Positions 15,988 to 26,100 of a stretch of 64,000 nucleotides of DNA are shown one piece after another. The position numbers and the translations under genes were made by a program. Positions within the stretch are counted from its first letter, which is position 1; every line of letters starts with the position of its first letter. Below the pieces are notes generated by a model, which was not told the DNA's origin, ran no database searches, and saw only the letters and a program-made list of their open reading frames with translations. Source of the stretch: Carnobacterium divergens (GTDB lineage: Bacteria > Bacillota > Bacilli > Lactobacillales > Carnobacteriaceae); assembly GCF_900258435.1 (NCBI RefSeq), contig NZ_LT992558.1, positions 2,449,935 through 2,513,934 on the forward strand, written 5' to 3'.

Positions 15988-18900
15988 TTACTTATTAGGT
16001 GGAGTATCTTGTAGTGTCCATTGAATCGTACCAGAATAACTTTCTGCTTTTGCTTTCCCACCGTCAATTTTCAAAATCAAGCCTTCGCTCTCTTTGTTCC
16101 ACGTATCATTAAGGATTAGTGGATCATCATTTTTATTGGTGTGTTCCATAATCGTGGTTGCCGTTTGATTGATAATGGTTGAATCTCCATTTGATGAGTA
16201 ACGAACTGCATTTGGCAACTCATGACCTGACGTGCTTGTTAAAATAGAAACCATTTTAGCCGTCATTGTCCAGCTTGATTTAATGGCACGTGAGTCTTGT
16301 ACGGTTAAGTTGTCTTTCATTGTTTCAATACCATAAATTTGATTTTTAGCTGACACTTTCAAATCCTCACCAAATGAAATGGAACTTGGTGCAGAAACGA
16401 ATTCTAATACTCCAAAAACAGAACCACCTGGATTTGGAATCGTATTGGATACCGCTTGATACGTTTGCATAGTAGCCGTTGGATCGTTTGCTCCTGGTTT
16501 AAAGGGCTCGACTTCTCTTGGTGACTTTCCAATAGCTGTTGCTGTATTCAAAATGGTTTTGTTAATGCCTTTCGCATTCACTTTTGTATCAAATGTTACT
16601 CTGACACTTTCTTGTGTAGTTAAATCATTGACGTTTATTTTTAACTCCCTAGTGGTTTCATTAAATTGCACGTTATCTGCTGGAAGGTTGCTTCCATTTA
16701 CCTTAACACTTGATAAATCGACATCTAATCCAACATCTAAGGTATCGACCGCATAAATATCTCTCCATTTTGTGTCGATTGCTGCTGCTTTATTATTTGA
16801 AATATCTAAGGTATACGTTAAGATTGATCCTACTTGTGTTGTATTGGTAGAATTATTCACCGACACTGATTTAACCACTTTGTTGGTATCAGGTAATACA
16901 TCTTGGATGGTTACTTTTGGTGCTGCTTCAAAGATTGCATCGTGATAAGCTAACGTTGTTTTTGGATTTTTATTTCCAACTGTATTATTTGTCACAGGTG
17001 GGTTGTCGACCCCTATCGCACTTCCAACTTGATCTTGTAAGAAGATTTGCACAATGTCATTTTTTTCTAAATATCTCGGTAAATCAAAGGTCCAACTTCC
17101 ATTACTTTCAACGACTACGGATCCAGTTATTTCGGTCTCATTAACTGTGATACTCACTAAACTATTCGGTTCAGCTGAGTGACCTGAGATTTGTTTAGTT
17201 GCATTATTAATTGTGTCTTCATCCTTTATTTTTGTTGGTGTTGGTGGCGTTACATCTTTAGAAATTCGATCTGGTGCAATCAAATCTTCTGGTAAGCTAC
17301 TGTGATTCCGATTTGAACTTGGATCACTAACACCCCGCCACGCTTTGATTACTTTTACTTGATCGCCCGTTTCAACAAACTGATTATTGGGTAGCGTGAT
17401 CTTAAACATCCCTGCACGTGGTTTTTCTCCATAGATACTCAAACCTGGGCTATTATTATTCATTCCAATCGTTGGCGCAGTAAACTCTGATACTGTGCCA
17501 TTAGGCTTGGTTACTTGAACAACCACATAACTCTCATCTGTCCATGAATCACGGCCATCCGTTGTCCCAATTGGAACTTTTACGTGACCAAAAATCGATT
17601 TATCCGCATTGGTGGGCATTCTTAATTCATCTACAATTGGAGCAGCATTATTTCCACTCATTCGTGAGTAAGAAGAAGCTCCTTTTGATCCATATGAATT
17701 AACACTTGTATTAAATTCCGTTGGTACATTTGTAGAATTGATAGTGACAAAGTTGGCTCCAGATAAAACATAGTCAAATAATGACCAATTTTTAGCAGGA
17801 TCTCCATCTAGGTTGTCTCCGATGTTCCAAACACTTAAATCAGATTGAGTAGAGGTAAACGTTGAGTTTGCTCGTACATCAAAAACATACCCACCACCTG
17901 TACGATCATTTCTAAAATCGTAAAAAAGGGGTTTATCTACTGAGATGGTGCTGACTCCGGTATTAAAGATTCCTGAAGTTGCGGCTCTTGTGTTCCCTTG
18001 GGCAACAAAAACCGTCCCCTCTCCAGCTGTAATACTTCCCGTTCTAGTTCCCATATCAATAGCGGGTCCATTATCAGCAACTACTTTTACTTCAGATCCT
18101 TTGCCTGTTAAATTAAAGTCTCCCCTGTTATCTGTATAGTAGATTCCCTGATTTCCTGCATCTACTCCACCATTATTAGGTGTCCCATTTCCATAGTTTC
18201 GAATAGACACTTTTCCACCAGAATTAACAATAAACTTGTTATCCGTTCCATACATTCGGACTGCAGGTGCAGCTCCACCTGTCTTAGTAATATTAATCTC
18301 TGAATTTTCACTAACGTTAAACGTCATATTTCCTGAAATTCTAAAACGTAATGTCGCTCCTAAATTATTCGCATTATTGTCAGATTGAAGATTTAATTTT
18401 GATCCCCCAGAAACATTAAACACCCCACCCGAACTATTCATTAGCATGGCTACCGTTCGTTTGCTGTGGACTTTTATTTCCGCTTGATTTCTAAGATTGA
18501 TTTCTGTCCCTGCTCCAACGATGGAAATTAACGCCCCACCATCACCTGTTGCATTCGAATTTCCTTCAATATTTAACAGAGTCCCGGGATCACTCACTTC
18601 AAAATCGGTTCTAGCTGTCATTTGCATGGCAACATCTGCTTCACTATAGAAATGAATAACTGAACCGCCATTAATTGTTACTTTTGAACCCGCAACACTT
18701 GAATAATAATTGTTTCCATCGACGCTAGAGTTTAGTTTAGCACCATTAATTACATTGAAGTTCATCGCTGTAAATACTGTATTCCCATTGCTTAAATTAT
18801 ACGTACTATTTCCACCATCAACTGTAATCGTTCCATTGGGTACATTGATAAAACTAGATACATTCCCTGTCTCAGCACCATTTACGTTTCTAACCACAAC

Positions 18901-19836
18901 TTCCCATCTACTACTATTAGCAGCTGTTGCTGTAACGATGGCTGCAGCTCCTGCTTTTTTTACAGTCAAGTCATTTAGTTCTAGTACACTCCCAACAGGT
19001 CCAGCGCCTAACGTAATACTGCCATTGTTGGCTCCAAAATCAATTGTATGACCGTTGCCGTTAATAGTGATGGAACGCGTGTACGTACCTGCTGCGGTAC
19101 CTGTTCCACGAGTTAAATCTGCGGTTACATTAATACTTGATACTGCCGCGTTTCCTAAGGCGCTAATAAATTCAGCCCATGTTGATACATTCGTTCCAGC
19201 ACGAGGTTCCAATGCCAAAGCTTTGATTTGCATCGATTCAAGAGTTGAATCTTCTATGGCTGTTTCTGATGCTGTAGGTGCAATTGAATCTGTCATTGGC
19301 GTGGAATCAATTAGTGCATCATCTTTTTCTTCTGGGTCTACAACAAAAACGTCTTGAGTAACGATTTCTTGCGATTCTGCTTTTGCATAAAACGTACCTT
19401 CGCCAAGTTCTTTGGCAATAAATGGCAATTTTAAAACTGGATTGCTTATCTCGCTTGCATCGTCATTAACAGATTCCACTGCTGTTTCACTCTGATTAGG
19501 TTGAATGATCAAGGTAGACGTTGCTTGTTGATAAGTAATAGTGACTTTTACATGTTCATTTTGTTTGATTGCTTTAGCTTCATCAAAGGAAATAAAGGGT
19601 GGTACTTCTAATTCAACTTTCGTTGTTAATTCTGCTGGTAATTCTAATTGAACGTCAAAGGACGTATTCAAATCTTGAATTGGATTTGCTTGTAACTTTA
19701 AGACAGTTGATGTTGCTTGATCTTCTTGAGTTGCTTTAATTGTCGGATCTGAATTTAATCCTTTTACAATCATTAAACTCATAGCAACAAATAATCCAAT
19801 TATTGTCATTATTCCTAGCCAATGTTTTGTTTTCAA
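15988..19836 (-). CDS. giant WxL adhesin with beta-helix and C-terminal WxL domain
   Basis: 1282 residues. N-terminal hydrophobic anchor (about 8-27); a spacer to about 200; a region about 210-660 of short repeating strands (NGNGHTID, VNGAETGNVS, INGGSVIHF, VSGGSKLNL) typical of a right-handed parallel beta-helix (pectate-lyase-like) adhesin; an Ig-like domain around 880-960; a DUF11-like domain about 1000-1110; and a WxL domain starting near 1145. The first motif reads SSWTMTAKM (WTM instead of WxL) and the second WTLQDTP is canonical. First gene of the operon running to the Mga-like genes. Probably the adhesive product of the locus; a binding target is unknown. Confidence 0.88.
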   Translation of the reverse strand: MKTKHWLGIMTIIGLFVAMSLMIVKGLNSDPTIKATQEDQATSTVLKLQANPIQDLNTSFDVQLELPAELTTKVELEVPPFISFDEAKAIKQNEHVKVTITYQQATSTLIIQPNQSETAVESVNDDASEISNPVLKLPFIAKELGEGTFYAKAESQEIVTQDVFVVDPEEKDDALIDSTPMTDSIAPTASETAIEDSTLESMQIKALALEPRAGTNVSTWAEFISALGNAAVSSINVTADLTRGTGTAAGTYTRSITINGNGHTIDFGANNGSITLGAGPVGSVLELNDLTVKKAGAAAIVTATAANSSRWEVVVRNVNGAETGNVSSFINVPNGTITVDGGNSTYNLSNGNTVFTAMNFNVINGAKLNSSVDGNNYYSSVAGSKVTINGGSVIHFYSEADVAMQMTARTDFEVSDPGTLLNIEGNSNATGDGGALISIVGAGTEINLRNQAEIKVHSKRTVAMLMNSSGGVFNVSGGSKLNLQSDNNANNLGATLRFRISGNMTFNVSENSEINITKTGGAAPAVRMYGTDNKFIVNSGGKVSIRNYGNGTPNNGGVDAGNQGIYYTDNRGDFNLTGKGSEVKVVADNGPAIDMGTRTGSITAGEGTVFVAQGNTRAATSGIFNTGVSTISVDKPLFYDFRNDRTGGGYVFDVRANSTFTSTQSDLSVWNIGDNLDGDPAKNWSLFDYVLSGANFVTINSTNVPTEFNTSVNSYGSKGASSYSRMSGNNAAPIVDELRMPTNADKSIFGHVKVPIGTTDGRDSWTDESYVVVQVTKPNGTVSEFTAPTIGMNNNSPGLSIYGEKPRAGMFKITLPNNQFVETGDQVKVIKAWRGVSDPSSNRNHSSLPEDLIAPDRISKDVTPPTPTKIKDEDTINNATKQISGHSAEPNSLVSITVNETEITGSVVVESNGSWTFDLPRYLEKNDIVQIFLQDQVGSAIGVDNPPVTNNTVGNKNPKTTLAYHDAIFEAAPKVTIQDVLPDTNKVVKSVSVNNSTNTTQVGSILTYTLDISNNKAAAIDTKWRDIYAVDTLDVGLDVDLSSVKVNGSNLPADNVQFNETTRELKINVNDLTTQESVRVTFDTKVNAKGINKTILNTATAIGKSPREVEPFKPGANDPTATMQTYQAVSNTIPNPGGSVFGVLEFVSAPSSISFGEDLKVSAKNQIYGIETMKDNLTVQDSRAIKSSWTMTAKMVSILTSTSGHELPNAVRYSSNGDSTIINQTATTIMEHTNKNDDPLILNDTWNKESEGLILKIDGGKAKAESYSGTIQWTLQDTPPNK

Positions 19837-20185
19837 CTTGTTCTCCTTTCTTTTACGGCTCTTTCTCTGAATTTGAAAAAGACTCGTAAAGGTTTAATTT
19901 TATCTAGCTCCCCCTCGTGAACCAATTAAGTACGCTCACTTCATCTTTTTGATTTATATTTTATGCAACGTTCTCTTTTGATCCCCTTTCTTTTAAGCTA
20001 TAACAAAATAGTAGCATAGGTCTTTTTTCAAAACTGTTTTACTTTTTATGAAATTATCAAAAAAAAAAAACAAAAATCAAACTATCGTTGTTGTATCAAA
20101 ATCAGTATGACTTGTTATTTTATTTTTAATTTTTAAATCTACTGTCTTCTCTTAAATAAAAACTCATTTTGCTCGTAATAAAAAT
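19837..20185. other. 349-base gene-free region upstream of the WxL operon
   Basis: AT-rich, with no open frame of note. It should hold the promoter of the minus-strand operon starting at 19836 and any Mga-like binding sites, but I could not fix a convincing -35/-10 pair. An oligo-A tract at about 20058-20073 may bend DNA. Confidence 0.4.
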
Positions 20186-20226
20186 AAAAAAAAGCTCTTT
20201 TCTACTTAAAGAAAAGAGCCTTTTTT
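20186..20226 (-). terminator. terminator of the 1156-residue WxL gene
   Basis: GGCTCTTTTC / GAAAAGAGCT stem on the minus strand followed by a run of eight U; the plus strand also has a T-run, so it can work both ways. Confidence 0.85.
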
Positions 20227-20251
20227 ATTCAATTAATCATTTTTTATACAA

Positions 20252-23200
20252 TTAGGGACCTGCAATCAAGCGCCATTTCACTTCACCTGTATAAATTCCT
20301 TGGTACACTTGATTAGAAGGCGTTGCTATCTTAATCGAGTCAAATGGAATTGCTACTTGTTTTGACAAGTTTCCTTCTTTAGAAGTTGAAACCAACGTTT
20401 CAGTCAAGTCATTGCTAACTTCCACTGTTTCATATGGACTAAATTCCGACAGAGATTCGTTTTCTTCATTGATATGGAAAATCTCAGCTTCCCTTGCTTG
20501 TAAAATTAATTTTGCCCCTTTTGGGCGTATGCTTTTATGGTGAGTATTCATAAAATCTAAACTTACCGACAATTGCCAGCCTTTTGAATGCTCTTTTGAT
20601 ACACTTCGTTGGTCTTTTATTCTGATTTTGAAGCCTTCTGTGAACGCATTAGAATAAAGAGGTTCTCCTTGCTGATTTTTAGCCTGCTTATCTAGTTTAA
20701 TAGTTGCTGTATTTGAAGGGATTTTTGTCGTTTCAAAGTAAAAATGTCCTGGCAGTTTTTGTAACACAAGTTCCCCTTCTACACCTGTATTGGGACTGTC
20801 TTCTTTGTATACCGTCAACGTAATGATTTTTTCTAACGCAGCAACGCCCTTAGCATTTTTTAGATTTACATGAAGCTGATACTCTCCTAGCTTATTCGGT
20901 GTAAATGTCGTCACAACTTGATTGTTGAGCGTGATATAAACTGACTTTGTCAGGTTTCCTTCTATTTTATCAAAACCTTCAATCCCAAAAATTGAAGCCA
21001 ACTCTAAAGGCCCACTAAATTGTTCTACTTTGATGGATTCAAGACCTTTTGTAAAGTTGATAACAGGCAGGCCCTTTTGAAGATTTCCATAATCATCGTC
21101 ATTGTATACAATCACATAAATTTGTTTTGTAGTTGAAAAGCCATTTAGATCTGTTACTGGATAGGTTACTTGGTAAACACCCAATTTAGCGGGATTAACA
21201 TTGTTTTCTATAACTGTTAGGCGACCCGTTAACTCTTGATTGTCGTCATCTTTTGCTGTTACCTCCTGTAACAGAGGGTCATAGTCTGTTCCTTCAACAA
21301 TCAGTTGCGTATCCCCATAGATTTCGGGTGCATTTTTAACTTTAAGGGTTACATAATGAAAGGTGAAATTTGCCGATTCATCAATAGACACTAGTTCAAT
21401 CAAATATTCCCCAGCGGACGCTAGCATGCTTGTATCAAAATTAGAAAAAGTATCCGCCTCTTCGTTTACTTTCAATTGAATGTCTTGAAAAAATTGCTCT
21501 TCTTCAATAACGGTGCCTTTTTGATAGGTAATTTCAGTTAAACTTTCTAAAACAGGTGGCTTTGTATCTTCTACATAAACCAGAAATTCCGTGTAAATAA
21601 TCCCTTCGATGCCGACTCTCACTTGATACTTGCCACTTTTTTGTAAATGTAAATCAGAAGATGAGAAGCTTAATTCCTTTGTCCGATCTTTACCTGTTTT
21701 TTGATCTTTTGCTTCTGCATTAAATAAGGGAATAATATCGGCTAAGTCTTGATAATCGCCTCGTTCTACCACGATATCTTCACCATAAATCGCCAGTGGA
21801 TTATTCCGTTGTACAACAAAATCATGTTGAACCGTGGCTGATTTTTTCATTCCATCTTCGCGGTAAATTGTTACTTGGACGCCAATTTCTTTTTCATTCA
21901 CCGCAGTAATCAAGTAGTTTAGTCGATTTTTTTCATCGATTCCTTTAAATGCAGTGGATTCCGTTGCTGGAACCTCAAATTGATCCCCCACTTGATACGT
22001 TCGGTCCGTTGGCAAGGTAAATTCTTTATAGGGATTAATTTTTTGAATCTCACGATAGCCTGTTGTTTTCAACGTATTCGTCAACTTAGATTGATAATAC
22101 ACTCTCTCTACTCCTAATGCATTACTGTAATCAGAATGAATGATTGTATTCGTCAACTCTTTGTCATTGCTATCTTTTGCTGAAACGTTTTCCATTGGAT
22201 TGATTTCTGTAGCTAGCTTAGCCAGTAGCGGCAATCCTGTTGTAAGTAGCGGCGCATCACTGATGCCAAATTGTATCAATAATGTTGCTGTATCTTTAAC
22301 GGCTGTTGTAGCTGTTGGTTCTGGATATTGAATATCACGAATATAATTATCTGGTTGAATCCCTTCATAACGAATAAAGGCTTCAATTTTTTCATCGCCA
22401 TTTTCCGTTCGTAAGGATACAAAGGTTAATAAGCTAGACTGTTGCTTCGTTTCAAGAAAGCGATGCTCTTTTGGTTTAAATTGTTCGTCTAAAAGGGTAT
22501 AAAAGCTTGTTTTTTTAGACAGTATCGTTGGAACAATTTCATCATTTCCGGTACTATCTCCGCCTATGACCAATCCCTTACCTGCCAAATATTTAAAGGT
22601 GTTTAGATTGGAATTGCCCGTTTCAAATACTTTAGTTTCTCTCACTTGATTCGCAATGGCATCATATTTAGAGAGAACCATCTTCGTTTTTTGCACTGCA
22701 ATAAAATAGTGAATTCCTGGTTGATCCGATGGGACGACATAATTAGAAATAGAATCTTGCTTTTGAAAAATAGTTTCTGATGAAAGTTGAATAAATTCTG
22801 ATTTTCCGGTTCCATTTTCTATTTTAACAGCATATAATTGATGATTTAAAATCACTGTCATTAAAAAAAAGTTGTCTTCATTTACAAAACTGCCACGAAA
22901 GGCTTGATTTGGATCTTCCTTGTAACCAATTGCATCGATTGTCTCAACAGCAGTTGGCTGATTGTGTTTATCAATAAAGACCGATAGAATTTTATCTTCA
23001 TAACGTAAGGCTACAATCACTTGCATGTACATTTCACCATTGCGATTAACCTCTTTTGCTGCTAAAGCTTTAGAGTACTTCATGTCATAGCTCAAAATTT
23101 TTGATAATTTTAAATTAGACTGCACCTTGCCGTTTTCATCTATTTTTTTTACGATGGGATACGATCCGCCTGTGGGAGCAACGCCTGTTTGGGCTCCTGC

Positions 23201-23722
23201 TACAATAAAACTTCCATCATCAGCTTTTGCTAAGTAGGTGTATTGGGTGCCACGATTAGCTGCTGCGACATAGCCTGTCTCTTTAACTGATTTAATCCAA
23301 ACAATTTTTTTAGTCTCCTGATTGATTCGAGCAACAAAACCAATAGTGGAAATTTTATTGGCGGCAAATGGATAAGGTTCGTTATTTTCATCAAGAATCG
23401 GTGTTCCTTGAATCTCATCTACCGAAGTTGTTCCAATCACAATAGCATCTCCATTACTGGCATAATCTATACTCTCTGAAAAGGTAAGGGAATTTAAATC
23501 ATTTGAACTTTTAGTTCCTGAAAGGTCATAACTATTTTCAGCATTCACGTCAATGGCGCTCCCTTTAAATATACCTTTTGCTGAATCAATTTCTGGTGAT
23601 AGCTCCCACACTTGTGTTTTATTGCTTAAATCAGGCTCTTCTTCCACTGCAAAAACAATGCTTAACGAAAAAAGACTGAAAGCTAACAGAAAAAAGAGCA
23701 CTATTTTTTTTACGTTCATCAT
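20252..23722 (-). CDS. large WxL-type surface protein with propeller-like and Ig-like parts
   Basis: 1156 residues. A signal peptide ends near IVFAVEE. About 60-480 shows repeating strand patterns (GDAIVIGTTS, GSFIVAGAQTG, GKGLVIGGDSTG) like a beta-propeller. About 500-960 contains bacterial Ig-like units (VEDTKPPVLESL, IYGDTQLIVEGTDYDP). The C-terminal part has GWQLSVSL and ends with WRLIAGP, a compact WxL domain whose second motif is at the extreme end. Single gene with its own terminator, divergent from the WxL gene at 24063. Start is ATG 23722 or the next codon. Probably secreted and wall-bound. Confidence 0.85.
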   Translation of the reverse strand: MMNVKKIVLFFLLAFSLFSLSIVFAVEEEPDLSNKTQVWELSPEIDSAKGIFKGSAIDVNAENSYDLSGTKSSNDLNSLTFSESIDYASNGDAIVIGTTSVDEIQGTPILDENNEPYPFAANKISTIGFVARINQETKKIVWIKSVKETGYVAAANRGTQYTYLAKADDGSFIVAGAQTGVAPTGGSYPIVKKIDENGKVQSNLKLSKILSYDMKYSKALAAKEVNRNGEMYMQVIVALRYEDKILSVFIDKHNQPTAVETIDAIGYKEDPNQAFRGSFVNEDNFFLMTVILNHQLYAVKIENGTGKSEFIQLSSETIFQKQDSISNYVVPSDQPGIHYFIAVQKTKMVLSKYDAIANQVRETKVFETGNSNLNTFKYLAGKGLVIGGDSTGNDEIVPTILSKKTSFYTLLDEQFKPKEHRFLETKQQSSLLTFVSLRTENGDEKIEAFIRYEGIQPDNYIRDIQYPEPTATTAVKDTATLLIQFGISDAPLLTTGLPLLAKLATEINPMENVSAKDSNDKELTNTIIHSDYSNALGVERVYYQSKLTNTLKTTGYREIQKINPYKEFTLPTDRTYQVGDQFEVPATESTAFKGIDEKNRLNYLITAVNEKEIGVQVTIYREDGMKKSATVQHDFVVQRNNPLAIYGEDIVVERGDYQDLADIIPLFNAEAKDQKTGKDRTKELSFSSSDLHLQKSGKYQVRVGIEGIIYTEFLVYVEDTKPPVLESLTEITYQKGTVIEEEQFFQDIQLKVNEEADTFSNFDTSMLASAGEYLIELVSIDESANFTFHYVTLKVKNAPEIYGDTQLIVEGTDYDPLLQEVTAKDDDNQELTGRLTVIENNVNPAKLGVYQVTYPVTDLNGFSTTKQIYVIVYNDDDYGNLQKGLPVINFTKGLESIKVEQFSGPLELASIFGIEGFDKIEGNLTKSVYITLNNQVVTTFTPNKLGEYQLHVNLKNAKGVAALEKIITLTVYKEDSPNTGVEGELVLQKLPGHFYFETTKIPSNTATIKLDKQAKNQQGEPLYSNAFTEGFKIRIKDQRSVSKEHSKGWQLSVSLDFMNTHHKSIRPKGAKLILQAREAEIFHINEENESLSEFSPYETVEVSNDLTETLVSTSKEGNLSKQVAIPFDSIKIATPSNQVYQGIYTGEVKWRLIAGP

Positions 23723-24062
23723 GAAATCCCCCTTTCTTTTCGTGATTTTTTTAGTTTCTCTTTATCAGTATAAAAAATTAAACGTTTTAGTCAATCAACA
23801 AAAAAAGAGAACATTCGAATTTTTTCTTGATTGAACGTTCCCTGCATCTCATAAATGCTTTAGACTGGTGGTTTCAATGATAAAAAAACAATAAAGGAAG
23901 CAAGGAATTTTTTATTTTTGACCTTTGTGATTGGAATTTAAGAAATTGTAAAAAGAAAGAGAACTTGCTATGTTTGCTATGTATTCCAAGTTTGTTTGCT
24001 ACAAATTGGAGATGCACTAAAAATTGATAGCCTTTAGCTATTATGAACTTTAGGAGGAAAAA
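23723..24062. promoter_or_regulatory. divergent promoter region between two WxL genes
   Basis: 340 bases between oppositely oriented WxL genes. It contains an imperfect inverted repeat (GAACATTCGAA and TTGAACGTTC, 23811-23839), a direct repeat TTGCTATG/TTGCTATG near 23966-23980, and the AGGAGG ribosome site of the plus-strand gene. Promoter elements for both directions must lie here but cannot be fixed by eye. Confidence 0.45.
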
Positions 24063-24746
24063 ATGAATAAAAAAACACTTACTATTGGCTTTATTTCAGC
24101 TGTAACCCTTTTAAGTACGTCATCCGTTTTCGCAGCAGAAGTCCAAGAAGGAATGACCGACTTACAAGCTGAATTTTTAGCTGGAACCGTTACACCACCT
24201 GAAGCAACAGATCCATCCGATACCTCAAATCCTGGTACAGGAAATGACGCAGCATCATTAGCTTTAATGCGTATACCTAAATTGTTCCACTTTAAAAGTA
24301 CCGCTGTAGCAACAGGAGCAGCAGCTATTCCATTAGGAGACACTTCGCCGACTTATTACACTGAAGTCGAAGATGTTCGTGGAACCCATGCTGGATGGAA
24401 CCTTACCGCTAAAATCAGCAATAAACTTACTAGCGGTTCTCAAGGAGAATTACCAGGTGCCTCTATTTCAATGCCTGGCGTTTCTATGAATAGTGTCCGG
24501 GGAACGGTAAGCAATCCTACTGTTACACCTACTCCAAACGAAGCAATCCTTCTGTCAAATGACAGTACACCCGATTTAATTGTGGATGCTAAAGACGGTC
24601 AAGGTGCAGGAGCTTGGCAAGCCTTAATCCCTGCCGATCAGCTTCAATTAAAAGTAGCCGATTTAGCAAAAGTAAAAGTTGGCGACGATTATGCTGGAAA
24701 GATTACTTGGACCTTAACTGCTGGGCCAAATCAAACACCCTACTAA
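24063..24746 (+). CDS. WxL domain surface protein
   Basis: 227 residues: signal peptide ending VFAAEV, short linker (TPPEATDPSDTSNPGTG), WxL domain with AGWNLTAK (about 117) and ITWTLTAGP near the C-terminus. The end (TAGPNQTPY) resembles the IAGP end of the divergent 1156-residue protein more than the WTLTDTP type of the other locus, so the two divergent genes form one functional set. AGGAGG ribosome site before ATG 24063. Confidence 0.92.
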   Translation: MNKKTLTIGFISAVTLLSTSSVFAAEVQEGMTDLQAEFLAGTVTPPEATDPSDTSNPGTGNDAASLALMRIPKLFHFKSTAVATGAAAIPLGDTSPTYYTEVEDVRGTHAGWNLTAKISNKLTSGSQGELPGASISMPGVSMNSVRGTVSNPTVTPTPNEAILLSNDSTPDLIVDAKDGQGAGAWQALIPADQLQLKVADLAKVKVGDDYAGKITWTLTAGPNQTPY

Positions 24747-24758
24747 ACTATCAGCATT

Positions 24759-24786
24759 GCGTAGGAATTCAATCAAGTTCCTACGC
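24759..24786. terminator. intercistronic hairpin between WxL and DUF916 genes
   Basis: Arms GCGTAGGAA and TTCCTACGC with a 10-base loop and no T-run. It occupies the same place, after a WxL gene and before its DUF916 partner, as the hairpin at 14006-14036. Confidence 0.55.
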
Positions 24787-24811
24787 GATGAATTAAAGGA
24801 GTCACTTTATT

Positions 24812-25846
24812 TTGAAAAAAGGATTATCCATTTCCCTAGCACTGATTAGCGCACTTTCTCTATTCCTTAGTTTCTATTGGCACCCCTTTTTAAGCTTTGC
24901 TGAAACAACAGACAACAATCAGTCTGTTGCCTTTACCGTCAAAGCTCTTTTGCCAGAAAATCAACTCACTCCCGAAAATTCCTACTTTGATTTAGAAGTC
25001 ACACCAAACTTTTCCCAAGAAATACAGCTTGAACTACACAACAATACCACGAAAGAAATCACAGTTGAAAATAAATTCCACTTAGCTAAAACGAACCGTA
25101 ATGGATTAATTGAATACTCTAATCGCATAGGTCTTGAATCCTATCGATTAGAACAAGCCATTACTAAATTAGTAGAAATTCCTAAAGAAAGCCGCAATGT
25201 CGTTATTCCTCCTTATCAAAATCGTTTTGTTTCTATTTATATTAAAGTTCCTGATAGTTCTTTCCAAGGGGTACTTCTTGGAGGAATCGAGTCTCAGTTA
25301 AAAAATAGCAACGAAGATGAAGCTCAACTCACCAATCATTTTTCTTACATTACTGCACTGATGCTTTCTGAAAAAAAATATGTTCCAGCAGATTTAAACC
25401 TGATCTATGCAAAAGCAGCTTTAGTAAACGACTATCGATCTATCACTGTCAAAATTGCCAACACCACTCCTGCTATTGCCAGCAATGTGGCTATCCATGC
25501 AACTCTTACAAAAAAAAATCAAACAGAGGTGTTAAAAACCAGTCAGCTTAAATCCGCTACTTTTGCACCTAATTCTGTAATGGACTTTCAAATTCCTTGG
25601 GGAGCTACAGAGCTTAAACCTGGGAGCTATACCGTTCATGTTTCTGCAAAAAACGCAGATAATTCCTGGTCATGGTCCACTGATTTTGATATAAAAAAAG
25701 AAGAAGCAAAAAAATTAAATGCCAACGCGATTGATCGTTTTGTCTTGCCTAAGCTCTGGCTCATTCTTTTTGCGAGTTGCAGTTTGACCATAGGAGTATT
25801 ATTGATTTTTCTTAATAAACGAAATAGCAGGAGGAAAGCTGGATGA
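24812..25846 (+). CDS. DUF916/DUF3324 WxL-interacting surface protein, TTG start
   Basis: 344 residues. The start codon is TTG 24812, 10 bases after AAAGGAG; no ATG lies nearby in frame. Signal peptide (about 1-33), DUF916 (VAFTVKALLPENQ onward), DUF3324 (about 165-300), a membrane helix (about 313-335) and a very short basic tail (NKRNSRRKAG), much shorter than in the two DUF916 paralogues at 6801 and 12876. Partner of the preceding WxL protein. Its stop overlaps the start of the next small gene (ATGA). Confidence 0.9.
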   Translation: MKKGLSISLALISALSLFLSFYWHPFLSFAETTDNNQSVAFTVKALLPENQLTPENSYFDLEVTPNFSQEIQLELHNNTTKEITVENKFHLAKTNRNGLIEYSNRIGLESYRLEQAITKLVEIPKESRNVVIPPYQNRFVSIYIKVPDSSFQGVLLGGIESQLKNSNEDEAQLTNHFSYITALMLSEKKYVPADLNLIYAKAALVNDYRSITVKIANTTPAIASNVAIHATLTKKNQTEVLKTSQLKSATFAPNSVMDFQIPWGATELKPGSYTVHVSAKNADNSWSWSTDFDIKKEEAKKLNANAIDRFVLPKLWLILFASCSLTIGVLLIFLNKRNSRRKAG

Positions 25847-26055
25847 CTTTAATGTATTTTTTAATCGCTTTTGGCGCCATTCTCGTTACAATTAGTTTCG
25901 TTGAATTTTTTTATCTTTACCATCAAGAAATTGCCTACCATCATACCCATCCTGAGACCTCTAAAAAAAGTTGGATTCCTATCATTTTGCTTTTTTTAGC
26001 TACCTTACTAGAATTGATGTTAGTAGCTTTTTTATTTGTTTCTTATTATTTTTAA
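25843..26055 (+). CDS. 70-residue two-helix membrane protein coupled to DUF916
   Basis: Two hydrophobic helices (about 4-25 and 44-68) joined by a polar loop with several His (YHQEIAYHHTHPETSKK). The ATGA overlap with the DUF916 gene indicates translational coupling, so it probably acts with the WxL/DUF916 complex at the membrane. No family recognised. Followed by a strong terminator. Confidence 0.7.
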   Translation: MTLMYFLIAFGAILVTISFVEFFYLYHQEIAYHHTHPETSKKSWIPIILLFLATLLELMLVAFLFVSYYF

Positions 26056-26061
26056 CAGACA

Positions 26062-26097
26062 AAAAGCTCAGATTCTATAGAAAGAATCTGAGCTTTT
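26062..26097. terminator. bidirectional terminator
   Basis: 15-base perfect arms AAAAGCTCAGATTCT / AGAATCTGAGCTTTT between the convergent small membrane protein gene and gntP. Confidence 0.9.
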
Positions 26098-26100
26098 AAA

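Noticed and set aside
18710..19357. Two plus-strand frames (about 100 residues each) inside the giant WxL gene
   Set aside because: Antisense shadows of the repeat-rich coding sequence.
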